This document shows positions 50,326 to 63,026 of a stretch of 64,000 nucleotides of DNA, one piece after another. Made by a program: the position numbers and the translations under genes. Each line of letters begins with the position of its first letter. Within the stretch, counting starts at the first letter, position 1. Source of the DNA: Plumapathes pennacea (taxonomy: Eukaryota; Cnidaria; Anthozoa; Antipatharia; Myriopathidae). The stretch lies in assembly GCA_964036295.1 (NCBI GenBank), contig OZ038464.1, forward strand, positions 22,828,008 through 22,892,007, in the 5' to 3' direction. The notes below the pieces were generated by a model. It searched no databases and was not told the origin of the DNA. It saw only the letters and a list, made by a program, of their open reading frames with translations.

Positions 50326-53300
50326 ATGGCGGACGAGAAACTGGAAGAGGAGCGACAGAGGTTTCTGAAGTCCATATGTAAGTTTTTTTGAAGTATTTGC
50401 CACTTAATTCTTAAACATAAGAAAAATTTGACACGGTGGAAACAGTTCGCTGATGAGATCAGCGTCATACTGCGAATTTTTTATGTCACCACCTCACTCT
50501 TTGGCTTTCCTAGTTCTGCACGCTGCTGTCGACATTTGTTTCAACTCAATTGAATTCCCAGTTTGTTTGTGCTGCACCCTCGCATTATCCACGTGTTAGT
50601 TTCCATGAATCCACGGCCTTCACCCTGGGGTCGTCACTGGTAAAGTGGCTCGATCGGTACATTAATTTATAACAGCTGCGACTAGCGCACGCATGCACGT
50701 GAACATGGAAATAAAGAGCACATTTCATTTTTACCAAATTCACTCTAGAACAAATCAGTTTGGCCTTTTACGAGATAAATTTATCCCTGAATTACTCCAA
50801 TCCCGATTTGGCAAGTTTGCATCAGGGCATACTCTACAACAAAAACTCAAGGGGGGTGGGGTGGTTCCATGCACCACCTCTGAGGGTTAAAGGTTTTGCT
50901 TTTGGCCCCATTTCAAAACAGAGGTAAAAGACAATGCAGAGATGTTTTTATGCCTTCTTTTTTTCTCATGTGCAGTGAGTAGAGGTCCACATAAAAGACA
51001 GATCAAACCTGCAGAAAACAGCCCTTTACTTCAGTTTGCTCTGGGGGAAGATGATGATGATGACAGTGAAGAAGACGAGGATTTTGAAGTGCATGAGGAC
51101 TGTAAGTATTCAGAGTAAATGGTAAAATGACATTTGAGTTTCCTGCATTTACAAGTACGACAGTTGCATATTGAGCAATGGTTACAAGTTTGTAACTGAT
51201 TCAAATTGCCTTCATTGAACAACTTGAAAGTACACCCATTTTTCTGAACAGTTTACAACAGTTCTCTACTTGTATACACTGTTAAACTCCAAAGTTATTC
51301 CTTCAAGTTGGCCAGTGCAGCATTCAATAATGTGAATTACATGCATTTTTTCGATGCAGATGATTCTGGCAGTGACGATGAAGAAGAAGATAACAGCAGA
51401 GCAGGTGCAGCGTCATTTGTACCAGGTGACCAGTCAGAAGACAGTGACAGTGACAGTGATAGTGAAATGGAGGTTGATGCTCATGGAGGACCCAGTGCTG
51501 CCCTTACTGTTGGGGCTCTCATAGAAGCCATGAAAAAGAACCCTCTTCCTAAAGGACATGCTAGCTCAGTGGTATGTGCTTTATTAACCCTTTCACTCCC
51601 AAGTTCAAAGTGCAGATTCTCACAACCATTCAAGAGGAAATGTATGAGAGATGTAGAGAGAATTGACACTTCAATCAGCTATCATCTGAGCAAGCTATCA
51701 AAAGCCAACTTCTCCATACTGTAATGATAAATCTGGTGAAATATTGAAGGAGAAAATTGAAGTTGATCACTCTTGAGAGTGAAAGGATTAAAGTTGCCTC
51801 ATTGGTGTTCTTTCTTGATTTCTTATTTTTTGTGCAAAAGGCTTCAAGTGAAGGTCCTGAAGGCTCCAAGAAAATGGACATCTTGATTTGTGGAGTGTGC
51901 CTGGATGATGTGAGGTAATTAGGTTATTTACAAAAAATATTCAACTCATGCAAAGACATGAAATGAAATGTCTGTTGAATAATGTGCAATAGATGTGCCA
52001 AAGCTATTCTTTTTCAACTTTTATAGTCGGCTATGGTCTGTCAGCCAGCTGACCAATCTCAGTTGACAGCCAGCTGATATTTCATGGTTGGCTGTGGTTG
52101 GTTGGTCGGCTGACTTACAGTACCATTTGCATGTCATTTGTATGCCATAGTACTGAATCTCTACTGTTCTTATCTTTAGTGATGAAGGAGATGAGATTGT
52201 AGAGTGTGACAACTGTGGAATGACAGTCCATGAAGGTATATAAACACCATTATTTTGTTGTGGGTATAACTGTACTGAATGTGCATAATAACTGCAGTAT
52301 CATGATAACAGTACCAAAATTTCAATGAAATACAGTGCAGTGCATACTGGTAACTTACTGTTTCTTTTGTAAGTTTGTAAGTGAGTGTTTACAACTTTGA
52401 GGTAAGTTTCAAAAGTCTGACTGGCTGTAAGGTAGACTGTTATTTTGTTAAAAGTCCATGGCATATTTTGTCTTTGTTGTACAACTGTATGTGTAGTTTC
52501 TAGTTTGAGCATGTAGTGGTGTAGAACAGCTTGTCTTTACCATGAGCTTGAAATGTTTCAGTTTTTATCTCTTAGACATATTTCTTTTTTGTGTAGGTTG
52601 CTATGGAATAAACGACGAAGACAATGACTCAGGCAAAAGCAACGAGACAGATTCCCCAACTGAAGCTTGGTTTTGTGATTCTTGTAGAGCCAGAGAGAAA
52701 GCAGTAAGTTTTTCTAAGCATCAGTTGAATCCATATTTTGAGCCTAGGAGTGAAAGGTTTAAAGCAAAAATGGCAAGCCAACCTTAGCAATTTTTTAGTT
52801 GGGAGATTCGAGCTTGGGGCCAGACCGGGACTCCTACCAGTTGAGAGGCAGAGCTCTCTGGGTGTTTAAGAATTGAAGTTGATTTCTACAACCCTTGTCT
52901 TAACAGCCTGATTGTGAATTGTGTCCAAATCTTGGTGGAATCTTTAAGGAGACAGATTCAGGACAGTAAGTAGACACCAAACATGTGTCTCCATTATTTC
53001 CAGGAAAGTTTACATGTACATACAGCATGAAAATTTGGAAGATTTATAACAGTGTTGATGACAGTGAACTGCACCTGTTGGTGTCAAGTTTTAACTTCTG
53101 TACTGCTACATTGTTGTTTTTCAGGTGGGTTCATCTGTTGTGTGCACTCTACACTCCTGGGGTGGCCTTTGTCAAACCTGAGACATTGGAAAGCGTCACG
53201 CTATCTGAACTCACACCGTACAGATGGGGAGCAAAGGTGAGTGTTGATGTCACTGAACCCTGTTGCAAACCCCTACCCCCTACCTCCCCCCCCCCCCCCC

Positions 53301-56300
53301 CCCCCCCCCCCCGACAACTTGTTTTGGCTCTTACCAAGCGTAAACAAGAATAAACCTGTTTCTTAAGGTTGCCCATGCACCTCTTGAACTTTCTACTTTC
53401 TTTCAAGGCCTTCAGCCTTTTTTTTTTACTAAATCTGCTCGTGGGTTAGCCACGAAAGTTCTGGCCTGTCAAGTTTGGGTGTGCGTGAGAAATAGGTCTA
53501 AGTCTTGAAATTTACCTGCATTCTTCCCAGACATCCCTCCTCGCCCCGGATGCCACTCTCTTTTAGGGGGTGGGGGAGAGGAGGATTTGATCACACACCA
53601 AAGTGTTGCCGTTTAGTGTATTTTCATTAGGCTCTGGCCCAGAAATCTGCAAAAACAGTCCAACGTAACGATATTAAATATACAATATACAAATTTTGTT
53701 CTTGTTCGCTACTAGTCGCGATTTTGTGCACATATTCGGCCTTGATGCCTTTTCTCACGAAGCATTTAATGAGTCCATACAGTATCTTGCTCTGGTAGCG
53801 CAAAGCGGAAGTAAACTGTGTGTTGTGATTGACAGGACTGCAGTCTGTGTGAGGACGAGCGCTTCAGCAGAACAGGCGTGTGTGTGAGCTGTGATGCTGG
53901 CATGTGCAAGACCTATTTCCACATAACTTGGTGGGTTCCTTTCGATGCAATAAAACATTTCTTTTAATCGTACTTAAATCATCATCAACTTTATCGTCAT
54001 CTCTTTTCATCCATTGTTGCGTCGTCGCCTTTGTTACATCATTATCAGTATCCTGATTTGATCATCATCATTCTTGTGAATTGTCATCATTGCCATTTTC
54101 GTCGTTATCGTCATTGTCGTCATCATCATGATTACAACCGCAATATTTCATCATCATAATCACCATCGCAACCACCAATTCATCATCATCATCATCATCG
54201 TCCTCTTCCTTCTCATCATCGGCGTCATCATCGTGATCGTGACGTGATCGTGATCACCATCATCATCATCGCCATCATCTTTACCATCATTGTCATCGTT
54301 ATCATTATTATCGTCATCATCGTCATCAGTCATCATTATCAGCGTCATCATTAGCATTATCATCATCATCACGACACCATTTCGTCATCACCATTATTGT
54401 CATCATCGCCATCACCATCGTAATCATGATCATTATCGTTATCATCGTTGTCTTTGTTTATTCACATAACCTTCATTGTCCTTGTTGTTGTTGAACATCG
54501 GTTTTTTTTTTTTTTTTTTTTTTTTAATTTTGTCATGACATGTGAGCTCTACCGTGTTTTGTGCTGTGATGTGTACTTAGCTCGTCTGTACAAATTACAG
54601 CGCTCAGATGCATGGGCTTCTGTCAGATGTGCCAGAAGAATGTGAAGAGGTTTGTCTCATGTAGTTGGTCTCATTAATTTGTCGAGATTGCTGTCTTGGT
54701 CTCCTGAACTTCTTCTTAAACTCTCTAGTGTGATGGGCTTCCTAACGCGGCTATTTTCTACTTTAGAAATTTCACGTCGAGACACCCGGTTGTTTAAAGA
54801 AGCTAATCCAAACTGCGGGTATTTGATCACAGACCAACCAAAAAACGTGTTCTAGTTCAAAACGTATAAAGTCGTGTTGTGAAAGAAACCCTCCCGTTTT
54901 CAGGGCTAACTTTAGATGAAACTAAGTTATTTTTATTGTACCTGGTCCAGTAAGTGCTTTGAACAACTGGTCCCAGGACGGCTTTTCTGGGGCCGTATTC
55001 ACCAAACTTGCGTACGAACAAAAATGCATCAGAACAATGACTTACGAAGTCGAACTTACGATGCGAACTGTAAGTCATACTTACGAACATTTTTGTTCGT
55101 ACGCAAGTTTGGTAAATACGGCCCCTGGTGTTTGTTTGTGATCGAACTTTTTTCACAGGATGTTGCAGATCCATTGTATGCTCACTGCAAACTGCATGCC
55201 GACAAAAAGTCCACAGCAAGTCGGGTATGTAGGAAATACGACAATATTACTCTTTTGTGTGCATTCAGGTTTGCTTGATCGTATCATATTCGAGCCAAGT
55301 TGTAGTTTTCACAAGTGCCCATGCCCCTTTAACCAGTTCAAACTACAAATTCTTCTAACCATTCAAGAAGAAAATGTATGAGTGATGTAATGAGAATTGT
55401 TAGCTGAATCAGCTTATTTCAGAGCCAGCTATCAAGTGGCGAGTTCTCCTTATTGTACTTGTATATGCCTCTGATGCGAGACTGAAGTAGAAAGTTTATG
55501 ATCACTCTTGTATCTTCTTTCGGCAGCGTCGTGCTTGGATGGCTTATCAGTCGCGGTATAAAAAGCGTGAAGAGAGAGTATCAACAGATGACAAGGTACA
55601 GGAGCACGTGTTCTCGTTTCCGTGGTTTCCTGAACAAACATCAATGCGAAATGGAAGTGCACACCTTTTTCTGCCGTTTTTCGCACGTACATCCCAACTT
55701 TGACTGGCCAGAACTTTTCAACGTCTTCGTTTCAACCTTCATGTAGATGCACCCATACTCGATTTTAGGAAGGCTATCTTGAGTTTCGAGATCGTTTTCT
55801 GCGAAATGTAGGCGCGAATTCTCGCCAAACAAGTTTTATCATTACAAGTTTTTGCCCATCGGACTTGGACGATCGCGCAACGCCTTGAGAAATTGGTCTT
55901 TGTTCAACAGCGGTTTAGAGTTATGGCGAAACTTTTTTTTTTTTTTCAGACTCGACTGAAAACTTTGTTGCAAGAAGCAAGGCGTCTGTTCCGAGAACAG
56001 AAGAAGAAGGACCACGTGGAACCGTACAGTAAGAGTCACCGCATTGTTTCGTAGCACCCCAGGATCCGATTGTTCAAATTTGGGTTTGGCTAACCCATAA
56101 TCAAACTAAAATTCTTTCTTTTTACCTTTTGGCCAACAAATTGGAGGGTTTTGATCAAGAACCAACTGAATATCTTCTTTTAATTAGCTAAAACCTTATC
56201 AAAGAAGTTGAGTTGTTGTGAGCAAACGCAAATTTTTCACAAAGAAACTGACCTCGCTTTTTGAAAAACCAGATTCAGATGATAAAGCTTTTAACAAAAA

Positions 56301-59300
56301 AATTATTGGAAAATACACTGCCTAAATTCAGAATGCATCCTTATATTAGGTGGCGTATCAAACATGGAACACTTAATCAGGCAGTTAGTTGCCTTGGTTG
56401 TTTTAGGCCTTTGCGCGCTGTGACGCTTGTGAGTTTCCTTGTTCTTTAGCACCAACCGAGAAAGTCCCCCATCTGTTGAGTTCGTGTCCAGGAGGTGAGG
56501 CGCAAGACACTCAGATTGAATTTCTTTTTTCTTCTTCTTCCCCTTCTCGTTGTTTTTGCTTGTCTGCTCGTTTATTTGAGTCTAATGTGTGTTCATCTCC
56601 TCCATTTTGACCGATGTTTCGTTTCACACACTGTATTTAGCTTGCAGACAGTTGTTCAAGAAGGCAGAGCTGCTTGGTTACGCTACTAAACAGGTGAAGA
56701 TTGTCGTTCAGTTAGTAATGTATCGTATAGCTCTAGTTTTCAACTTGTGTTTGTTTCCTTTCTGTCTCAGAACCATGGTGTTGTTAATGTCCGTCGCAAG
56801 TGGTTTGTGGCGCCAGCTCTGACTTGTGAGTTCGTGAACTACTATCACGGTAAGAAAAACGTAGCAAAAATGTGCGTTGCCTGTAGGTATCATTTGTGAA
56901 TGTCCGTGGTTTTGCACCTTATTCAAACGTTTCCGCCGTTCAAGTTTCTGTCTCTGATGCTTCTGCAGTTTCAGGTCGTCTGATGCTGCGATCACTATTA
57001 CCCTTTTTCTCGCAGATCGTGACCATCGCCTGAAAGAAATGGGGGAACGCCAGGAGGAGTTGCAGTCGAACAGTAAACTGCTGCATGAAGAGGAACAGAA
57101 ACTTCGCCTGAAGTTCGATAAGGTATGATATTTTGCTTTAAATACAAATGTTTGTATGAAATATGAGAGTGGTAAAGCACCCAACATTTGCCGGGAAAGT
57201 AACCTTAATTTTCAACAGCTGACCTCTTCTAACAAACGAAATATACTAATTGTGTTAGTTATATTTACACTCATAGAATATTGTTCAGATAGCTGTCAAA
57301 TGTAATCGGCGTTGCTTTGGTTTTGCGTTTGCTACGCTTTGGATTGGTCTAAGCAAGTTTGGCAGCATTCTGTAGCCAATCGGGAGCAAAAGCAGAACCC
57401 GATTACGACCTTCCCACGCAAGCAAGCTTCTTCCCGCCCTGTTCATTGGTCTTTTCTTCGAAGTAAAACCAATCACAAATTGCTTTCGCTTCTGATTGGT
57501 CGAGAATGTTTCACACGGCCTTGCTGATTGGTTCTGCAACTAAACTGGCTTTGGTTTTACGAAAGTCATCCGAACACCGCTCTATAAACACTAAACGTGT
57601 TTCGTATGAAGAGTGAACGGAGCATAAGCTGTATTGTCTTATACGGAGTAGTGACTCATCTTTACAACAAACGTTTTTTGTTTTAGTTGAGTGATGACGT
57701 GCAGGGTTTTTCCGTTTCTGTGAATCTGTCTCGAGAGGAAAACAAGCTCCTCCACTGCATTCTGTGTGATCTTGGAGCACAGGTAACTCTCACTCTTGCT
57801 TCTCCAACCTTCCACCTCAAATCAATCTGAAGTATTTTAATCAGGCATCGCCTCATTTCGCGCAAAATTACTAGTTAGTATCCAAAATGATTTACAGCCA
57901 AACCCTTCTAAGACGGACACCCTCGGGACCAGCCTCAACTGCCCATTTTAGAAAGGTGTTCGTCTGAGAGAGAGGTCAGTTAGAGTAAATGACTGAAGAA
58001 ACGGTATCGATATTTTGAGCGTTAGCCGTTCGTTGGAGCAAGTAGTACAACTACTTTCCACATCACGTTAGGCTGATGGTACACGTTTTAATCCAGGATT
58101 AGCCTAATAATGCTTTGAACAACTATACTATAATACTTACATTTTTTTCTGTTTTAGGAATTCAATATGCCAGAAATCCTTGAAGTGAAGGAAACAAAAC
58201 CAATTGCTTCAGATAGCCCAGCGGAGGTCATCGAAATACACGAGTAGGTTGACAGGAAACAGTCACGCTAACTTGTTACATCTGTAGGCTCACGAAAGCT
58301 GAAGAATACAAGCAGAATAGGCCACTTCCACAGTCATGCGCAGAAGCAAACCACTTTATACTGACTGTATAAACGTCAAATAAATATATGTTGTTGTTTT
58401 TTCTACATAATTGTGTTTTACGGCCAAAGAAGCAGTTCTGCACGATGTCCGTCGAGTTTTATCATCACGTGGCCCGCCAGAATATCTCAGCCTTGCGAAC
58501 TGCGCATGACTGTGAAAGTGGTTTTTCGACGGAATGCCTGTTACGTCCATTCTGGAATCAGAAGGGGTCCCAAAAGAACACAGTTACCGTTAACTCCATG
58601 TTCTCATCGTTTACGTCTCTAAAAAGCTTTCTTTACTCTAATGTAGATGTTTCACGTGCAAGAAAACTGACAACCAACATCAGATGGTGGATTGTGACAC
58701 GTGCCGAAACTTCTATCATCTCGCCTGCGTCGACCCGCCCTTAACGCGCATGCCCAAGAAATCTGCCAAGTGTTTGTGGTGAGGTTACCATGACTATGTT
58801 CTTCTCGTCACAGCAGCGCGTTTTCACCCACAAGTCTCATCGAATCTTTTTTTTTCCTAATTGCCTGGACTGCAGTCCTCTGTTTTTCTGTTCTAACGAG
58901 CGAACGACGTGGACTGCCTCCTCTATTTCTCTGTAACTGCATTTGTTAGAGTTGCTTCTGTGTGTGTGTTAGTATCCTTGTTTGTGTTTGTCTGTCTTTG
59001 TTAGTGTCTGTGTGTGTGTTTGTGTGTCTACCCTTGTGTCTGATTGTGTTATGTGGTAGGTCTGTGGCTGTCTGTGTCTTCAGGATACAAGGCAGTGCTA
59101 GTCCCTGCAAGAACTTGTTTTAATCAGCGTCGGTGTAAGATAAAGTGTAATGTGTCAATCTATGGTTGATGCGGATAAATGTAGCGCCTTGGATGTGGTT
59201 TAAAACTGATGTTTCGAGCGTTAACCCTTCTTTAACAAGCATCTTGCTCCGGACAACGTCAGCTTAAACCACTTTCAGAGGGCTAAGGTTGTCCACATCA

Positions 59301-62300
59301 ACCTTTGTTTGTGTCTGTCTCCGTGTCATTTTCAGACTCAAGTAAAGAGTTGTCGCCAATTGATATTCATGTCTGTAATTGCTGCTGTGATTGGTCGGTT
59401 GAATCACTTGTCACGCACTCTCTCCAACACAGGCAGTGTTCTGAATGTGACAGTAGCGAGGACGAGGATGAGATGGACGTGGATGTGTCGGACAACACGC
59501 CGATTTCACAGAGCAGACAAAGACGAGTCATCAAGGAACCTACAAAATTTACTCCCGATAAACTCGAGGTGCGTCCGGGAAGAACAGTGATTTTATGTGA
59601 TTGAAGTAAAAGTTAAGTGCCAATTTAAAAAAAACATTTACAAGTGTACTGTAATTTACGAGTTGACCATTATTCAAACACCACTAAAGGGACTCTTATT
59701 TGGCAAAAATCTGCAAAACGTCTCAAATGTATGACTGGAACAGTATTTGGCCATTGTATTGGATTGGAGTGTGTTTTAACGTGGTCCAGCTTGTAAAATA
59801 CAATCGTAACTGTTTTATTGCAGAGGCTCCAATTTTTCTTAGTCAATACAGAATTTGTCCACTTGTCCGTTTAGGGCATTTGCCCACCAGAAGAATGTGT
59901 CTTATGCGGAGCTTGAAGCCCATGACTTTCGATAACAGTCTGTCTGAACAGTCTAAAGTCATTATTGAGTTGGCTGGGCATCGTTCGCTTGGTTGCTTTG
60001 GTGGTTGATTACGTGTGTTCATGTTCAAAACTAACAGGGGCACAACATATTAACTGTAACTTTTTATTTTATGACTCGGTAGTTAAGCAAGAAAATCCGA
60101 CGTAAACGAAAGAGTGGCGATGGGTCGAGTGAACTGGAGAGCGCAAAAAAGAAGACGGTATATCTTTTTGATATTTTACGTTGGGTTGGTAGCTCTTCAC
60201 TTTTCACACTACCCCATTACACTACTACTACTACTACACCCTTCAGTGGTTGATATACGATGAACTTCACTCTGTTTAAATATCACTGTTTATGACCCAT
60301 CAAATATTTCCTCCCGCGCGTGATTGGTAGAATCGTGACACGTGACCGAATAACGTCCGCTCGTGAGCAGACATTATCGGCGAATAACCCCCGCCTGGCG
60401 AACTAACGCTGATTATTGACAATATCCGAACACAGTTCTATTTATTAGTCACAAAAATCATTACAAGACGACTACTGAGGAGGACATCAATTTATTGGTC
60501 GAAAATGCAGTTCCAGAAAGCACTAAAAAGCTTCACAGTTTCCGCGCCGTTATTTGCGCTGCGAGAGGAAATATTTGAAGGATAATAAAGACAATAAACT
60601 ACTTTTGGCTTCGGAAATATGCACGGATAATTGTCCTTGGACATTATCTGTTCCTCGAAGCTCACAGTTGCCCTCGAGCTTCGCTCTCGGGCAACTGTTC
60701 GCTTCTCGGAACAGATAATATCCTCGGACAATTATCCGTGCATATTTCCTCGCCAAAAGTAGTTTACTGTTTATATAACTGTCCTTATGTCCTATTCACA
60801 ATACAGAAAGTGGAACCCAAGCAAACCTCCAAGCGTACCCGTAAATACGTCCGTATTGAGAAAGTGATCGACAAACGTTCAGAATGCTCGCACTGTGGGA
60901 AAGCCGGGGAAAATTCCACCCTAGTGAGGTGAGCAGTCTGATGGTGACAGTGCTATTTTAATTCTTTAGTCAAAGTGTTATTTTTAGTACCCAGACATCT
61001 CAACATACTATGAAATTGCTTATAAGGCACGCGCGAACGCAGATAGTTGGATGAAATGCGTAGGCATCTCTGAAGATGCAATATTTGCCTTCAGTAGAAG
61101 TTTACGTAAAATGCGATGTCTGAGTGCTATTCTTATCATTTGCCTTCTGCGTCTAATTATTTCTCTCTAGTTCTAGTGTACATCTAAGTTACAACGCATT
61201 CATTCTCTTCTCGCGTTGTTTGAGATTCTTTTTCACTTCTCCTCGCTAGATGTGACTCGTGCAAGCTGTGCTATCATTTTGGATGTCTGGATCCTCCTGT
61301 CAAGGTAGGCCTTATGAGCTTTTAGTCGTTTTCGTAACAAAAAGTGCAGCGACCAGACCCACCCAGGTGGGTTCTGGTCCTGCAAAGAGCCTATTCCCAT
61401 ACGTATTTTTTCCGTCGTACAGACACCATTTAATTCACATTTTGATTTGCCAACAGAGCAATCCAAAGAAGCGAGGCTACATGTGGTATTGTACGGACTG
61501 CGATGAATCGGTGAGTTCCTGACCCAGTCCTTTGACTCACGAATTCTATCGATCTTACACGAATCCTTTATACGATATTTTCCAGTTATGTCCACTTTAG
61601 AATGAGGCGCTTGACCCTAGAATCAAATCAGTCTCGACGTAGGAAATTGAAGCTGCCAGATTTTTCCATCTTTTTTACGTAACAAAACCATTTTACGACG
61701 TGCTCTGAAGTACAAATTAAATTAACCGTACTTTTTAGTTCAGAAATGTGATTTGTTTGTTTTGTTTTTGTTTTTGTTTTTGTTTTTGTTTTGTTTTTGT
61801 GTGCCATAATCCGAAATTCTGTTCTTGAACCTCCTTTGTCTCTTTTTATGCTCATCTTTTAGGAAGAGGATAGTGAAGAAGAAGTGGGGGGAGAACAAGC
61901 CGCTAACATCTCCTTGGAAGGCACAGGTGGTAAGACAGAGCAAGCTGTTGAAGAAAAGGAAGTCGATGGTGGTAGAGAAACGGTTAACGAAGGTAAGACG
62001 AAGGAAGAGAAAGGAGAAAAAACCGTAAGTGAAGAACAAAAGAAAACTTTGAAAGAAAAGGGAGACGATACGGGCAAAGAGAAGGTACAAGGGAACAAGA
62101 AAAATGAGAAAGGAGAAGAAAGCGTGAGTGAAGAAAAAAAGAAAACTTTGAAAGAAAAGGGAGACGATACGGGCAAAGAGAAGGTACAAGGGAACAAGAA
62201 AAAAGAGAAAGGAGAAGAAAGCGTGAGTGAAGAAAAAAAGAAAACTTTGAAAGAAAAGGGAGACGATACGGGCAAAGAGAAGGTACAAGGAAACAAGAAA

Positions 62301-63026
62301 AAAGAGAAAGGAGAAGAAAGCGTGAGTGAAGAAAAAAAGAAAACTTTGAAAGAAGAGGGAGACGATACGGGCAAAGATAACGCTGAACAAGAGAAGACGG
62401 AGGAAGAGGAAACAGCAGAAGAAAGCGTTAAGAGAAAGAACAAAGCTGTTCAGGAAGAATGTGATGTGGCCAACGCGAACGGAGGTAAGGATGGAAGAAA
62501 AGGGGATGCAGATACACACGACGGGAAAGCCGAGAGAGGAAAAAAAAAGAAGCTGCTGGAAGAACAAAGTAAGAGGAAAGTTAACGAAGAAGAGATGGGA
62601 GAACAGAAAGGTAGCAAAGTGGATGGAAAAAAGAAAGATGAAGAGGAAAGTACGGAAGGGGTGGTAGAAGGAGGCAAAAAGGAAGGGAAAGACAATGAAC
62701 GAGAAGGTAAGAAGAAAGACGAGGAGCAAAAGAACAAGAAAGAGAAGACAAAAGAACAAGGGAAGAAGAAAAGGAAGAGTGATGAGCAGAAGACGAGCTC
62801 GAACATAGAAACGCAGACAAAAGGCGCAGGTAAATTAAAAGACAAAGACAACAAGACCGAAACGGAAGGAAGCACCAAGGATACGGAAAAGAAGACCGAC
62901 AAAGAAAAACAAGAGGGAAAAAAGAAGGGGAAATCCGACAAAACAAAAGGAAAGAGTCCAAAGGAAAAATGCGAAGCAGAGGACAAGCCCAAAGAAAAAA
63001 GAGACAACGCAAAGAGATCCAGATGA
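50326..63026 (+). CDS. PHF14: PHD finger protein 14 (PHF14)
   Basis: Twenty-six exons (1,119 aa): 50326-50377, 50976-51101, 51360-51571, 51841-51914, 52180-52235, 52597-52703, 52907-52965, 53125-53236, 53836-53930, 54601-54649, 55159-55224, 55527-55595, 55950-56028, 56450-56494, 56641-56693, 56771-56849, 57016-57122, 57687-57782, 58158-58243, 58647-58778, 59433-59568, 60083-60157, 60807-60928, 61250-61304, 61457-61510 and 61863-63026. After an acidic N-terminus and the ALIEAMKKNP motif comes a PHD-knuckle-extended PHD (PZP) module (ICGVC, CDNCGMTVHEGCYG, CELCPN, WVHLLCALYTPG, CSLCED, CDAGMCKTYFH), a coiled-coil region, a PHD from CFTCKKTDNQ to CSECD, and a PHD from CSHCGKAGEN to CTDCDES. The PZP of PHF14 binds histone H3 tails. 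The last exon adds a 387-residue Lys/Glu-rich tail that the human protein lacks. Confidence 0.95.
51584..51791. mobile_element. 208-bp MITE with TTAA ends, family C
   Basis: Bounded by TTAA on both sides with inverted ends CCCTTTCACTCCCAAG and CTTGAGAGTGAAAGGA. TTAA target duplication is the hallmark of piggyBac-type transposition. Diverged relatives appear at about 55325-55510 and 37205-37320, and a lone end at about 52740-52763. It lies in PHF14 intron 3. Confidence 0.75.
53285..53312. repeat. Poly-C tract in PHF14
   Basis: Twenty-eight consecutive C residues, about 50 nt after the donor of the exon ending at 53236. Confidence 0.9.
53975..54460. repeat. Degenerate (TCA)n-rich tract in a PHF14 intron
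   Basis: About 480 bp of imperfect TCA/TCG/TTA trinucleotide repeat, much more diverged than the collagen-intron tract at 33907. A run of about 23 T follows at 54503-54525, ahead of the exon at 54601. Confidence 0.85.
54989..55125. mobile_element. 137-bp palindromic MITE, family D
   Basis: Terminal inverted repeats of 38 bp, GGGGCCGTATTCACCAAACT continuing 'tgcgtacgaacaaaaatg', matched by the right end with one mismatch. An inner pair 'atgacttac/gtaagtcat' makes most of the element a hairpin. It ends 33 nt before the PHF14 exon at 55159. Confidence 0.85.
55325..55510. repeat. Diverged relative of the TTAA-type repeat (family C)
   Basis: 'cctttaaccagttcaaactacaaattcttctaaccattcaagaagaaaatgtatgagtgatgtaatgagaatt' parallels 51587-51663. 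The right half is more diverged but retains 'agctatcaa' and 'gatcactctt'. It ends just before the PHF14 exon at 55527. Confidence 0.6.
57274..57584. mobile_element. 311-bp MITE, family A copy 2
   Basis: Shares 'gctttggttttgcgtttgct(t/a)cgcttt.ggattggtc' and the end 'gtcatccgaacaccgctcta' with the element at 31739-32056. The left terminus is more diverged. It lies in the PHF14 intron between 57122 and 57687. Confidence 0.8.
57905..58135. repeat. Cluster of dispersed-repeat fragments in a PHF14 intron
   Basis: Three adjacent fragments: one related to the 68-bp unit near FAIM (57905-57995), one with 'gatattttgagcgttagcc' (about 58008-58035, related to 'gatgtttcgagcgttaaccc' at 59210-59230), and one related to family F (58075-58135). 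Confidence 0.5.
60290..60766 (+). mobile_element. Foldback MITE-like element, family B copy 2
   Basis: The fuller copy of the element at 4384-4671. Its right half (about 60595-60766) is a strong inverted repeat: 'aaactacttttggc...gaaatatgcacggataattgtcc...attatctgttcc' pairs with the mirror at 60703-60764, arms of about 55-60 bp. Its right end is 40 nt before the PHF14 exon at 60807. Confidence 0.85.
62020..62400 (+). repeat. 99-bp coding tandem repeat in the PHF14 last exon
   Basis: Four in-frame units (anchor 'gacgatacgggcaaag' at 62064, 62163, 62262, 62361; period 99) code for a 33-residue Lys/Glu motif built around VSEEKKKTLKEKGDDTGKEK followed by VQGNKKKEKGEES. The first and last units are diverged and the middle two nearly identical, which suggests recent expansion within the gene. 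Confidence 0.92.

Noticed and set aside
61740..62759. 339-aa Phe/Leu/Ser-rich minus-strand frame
   Set aside because: It is the antisense of the purine-rich PHF14 tail exon. The plus frame continues PHF14 in phase and includes the four in-frame repeats.
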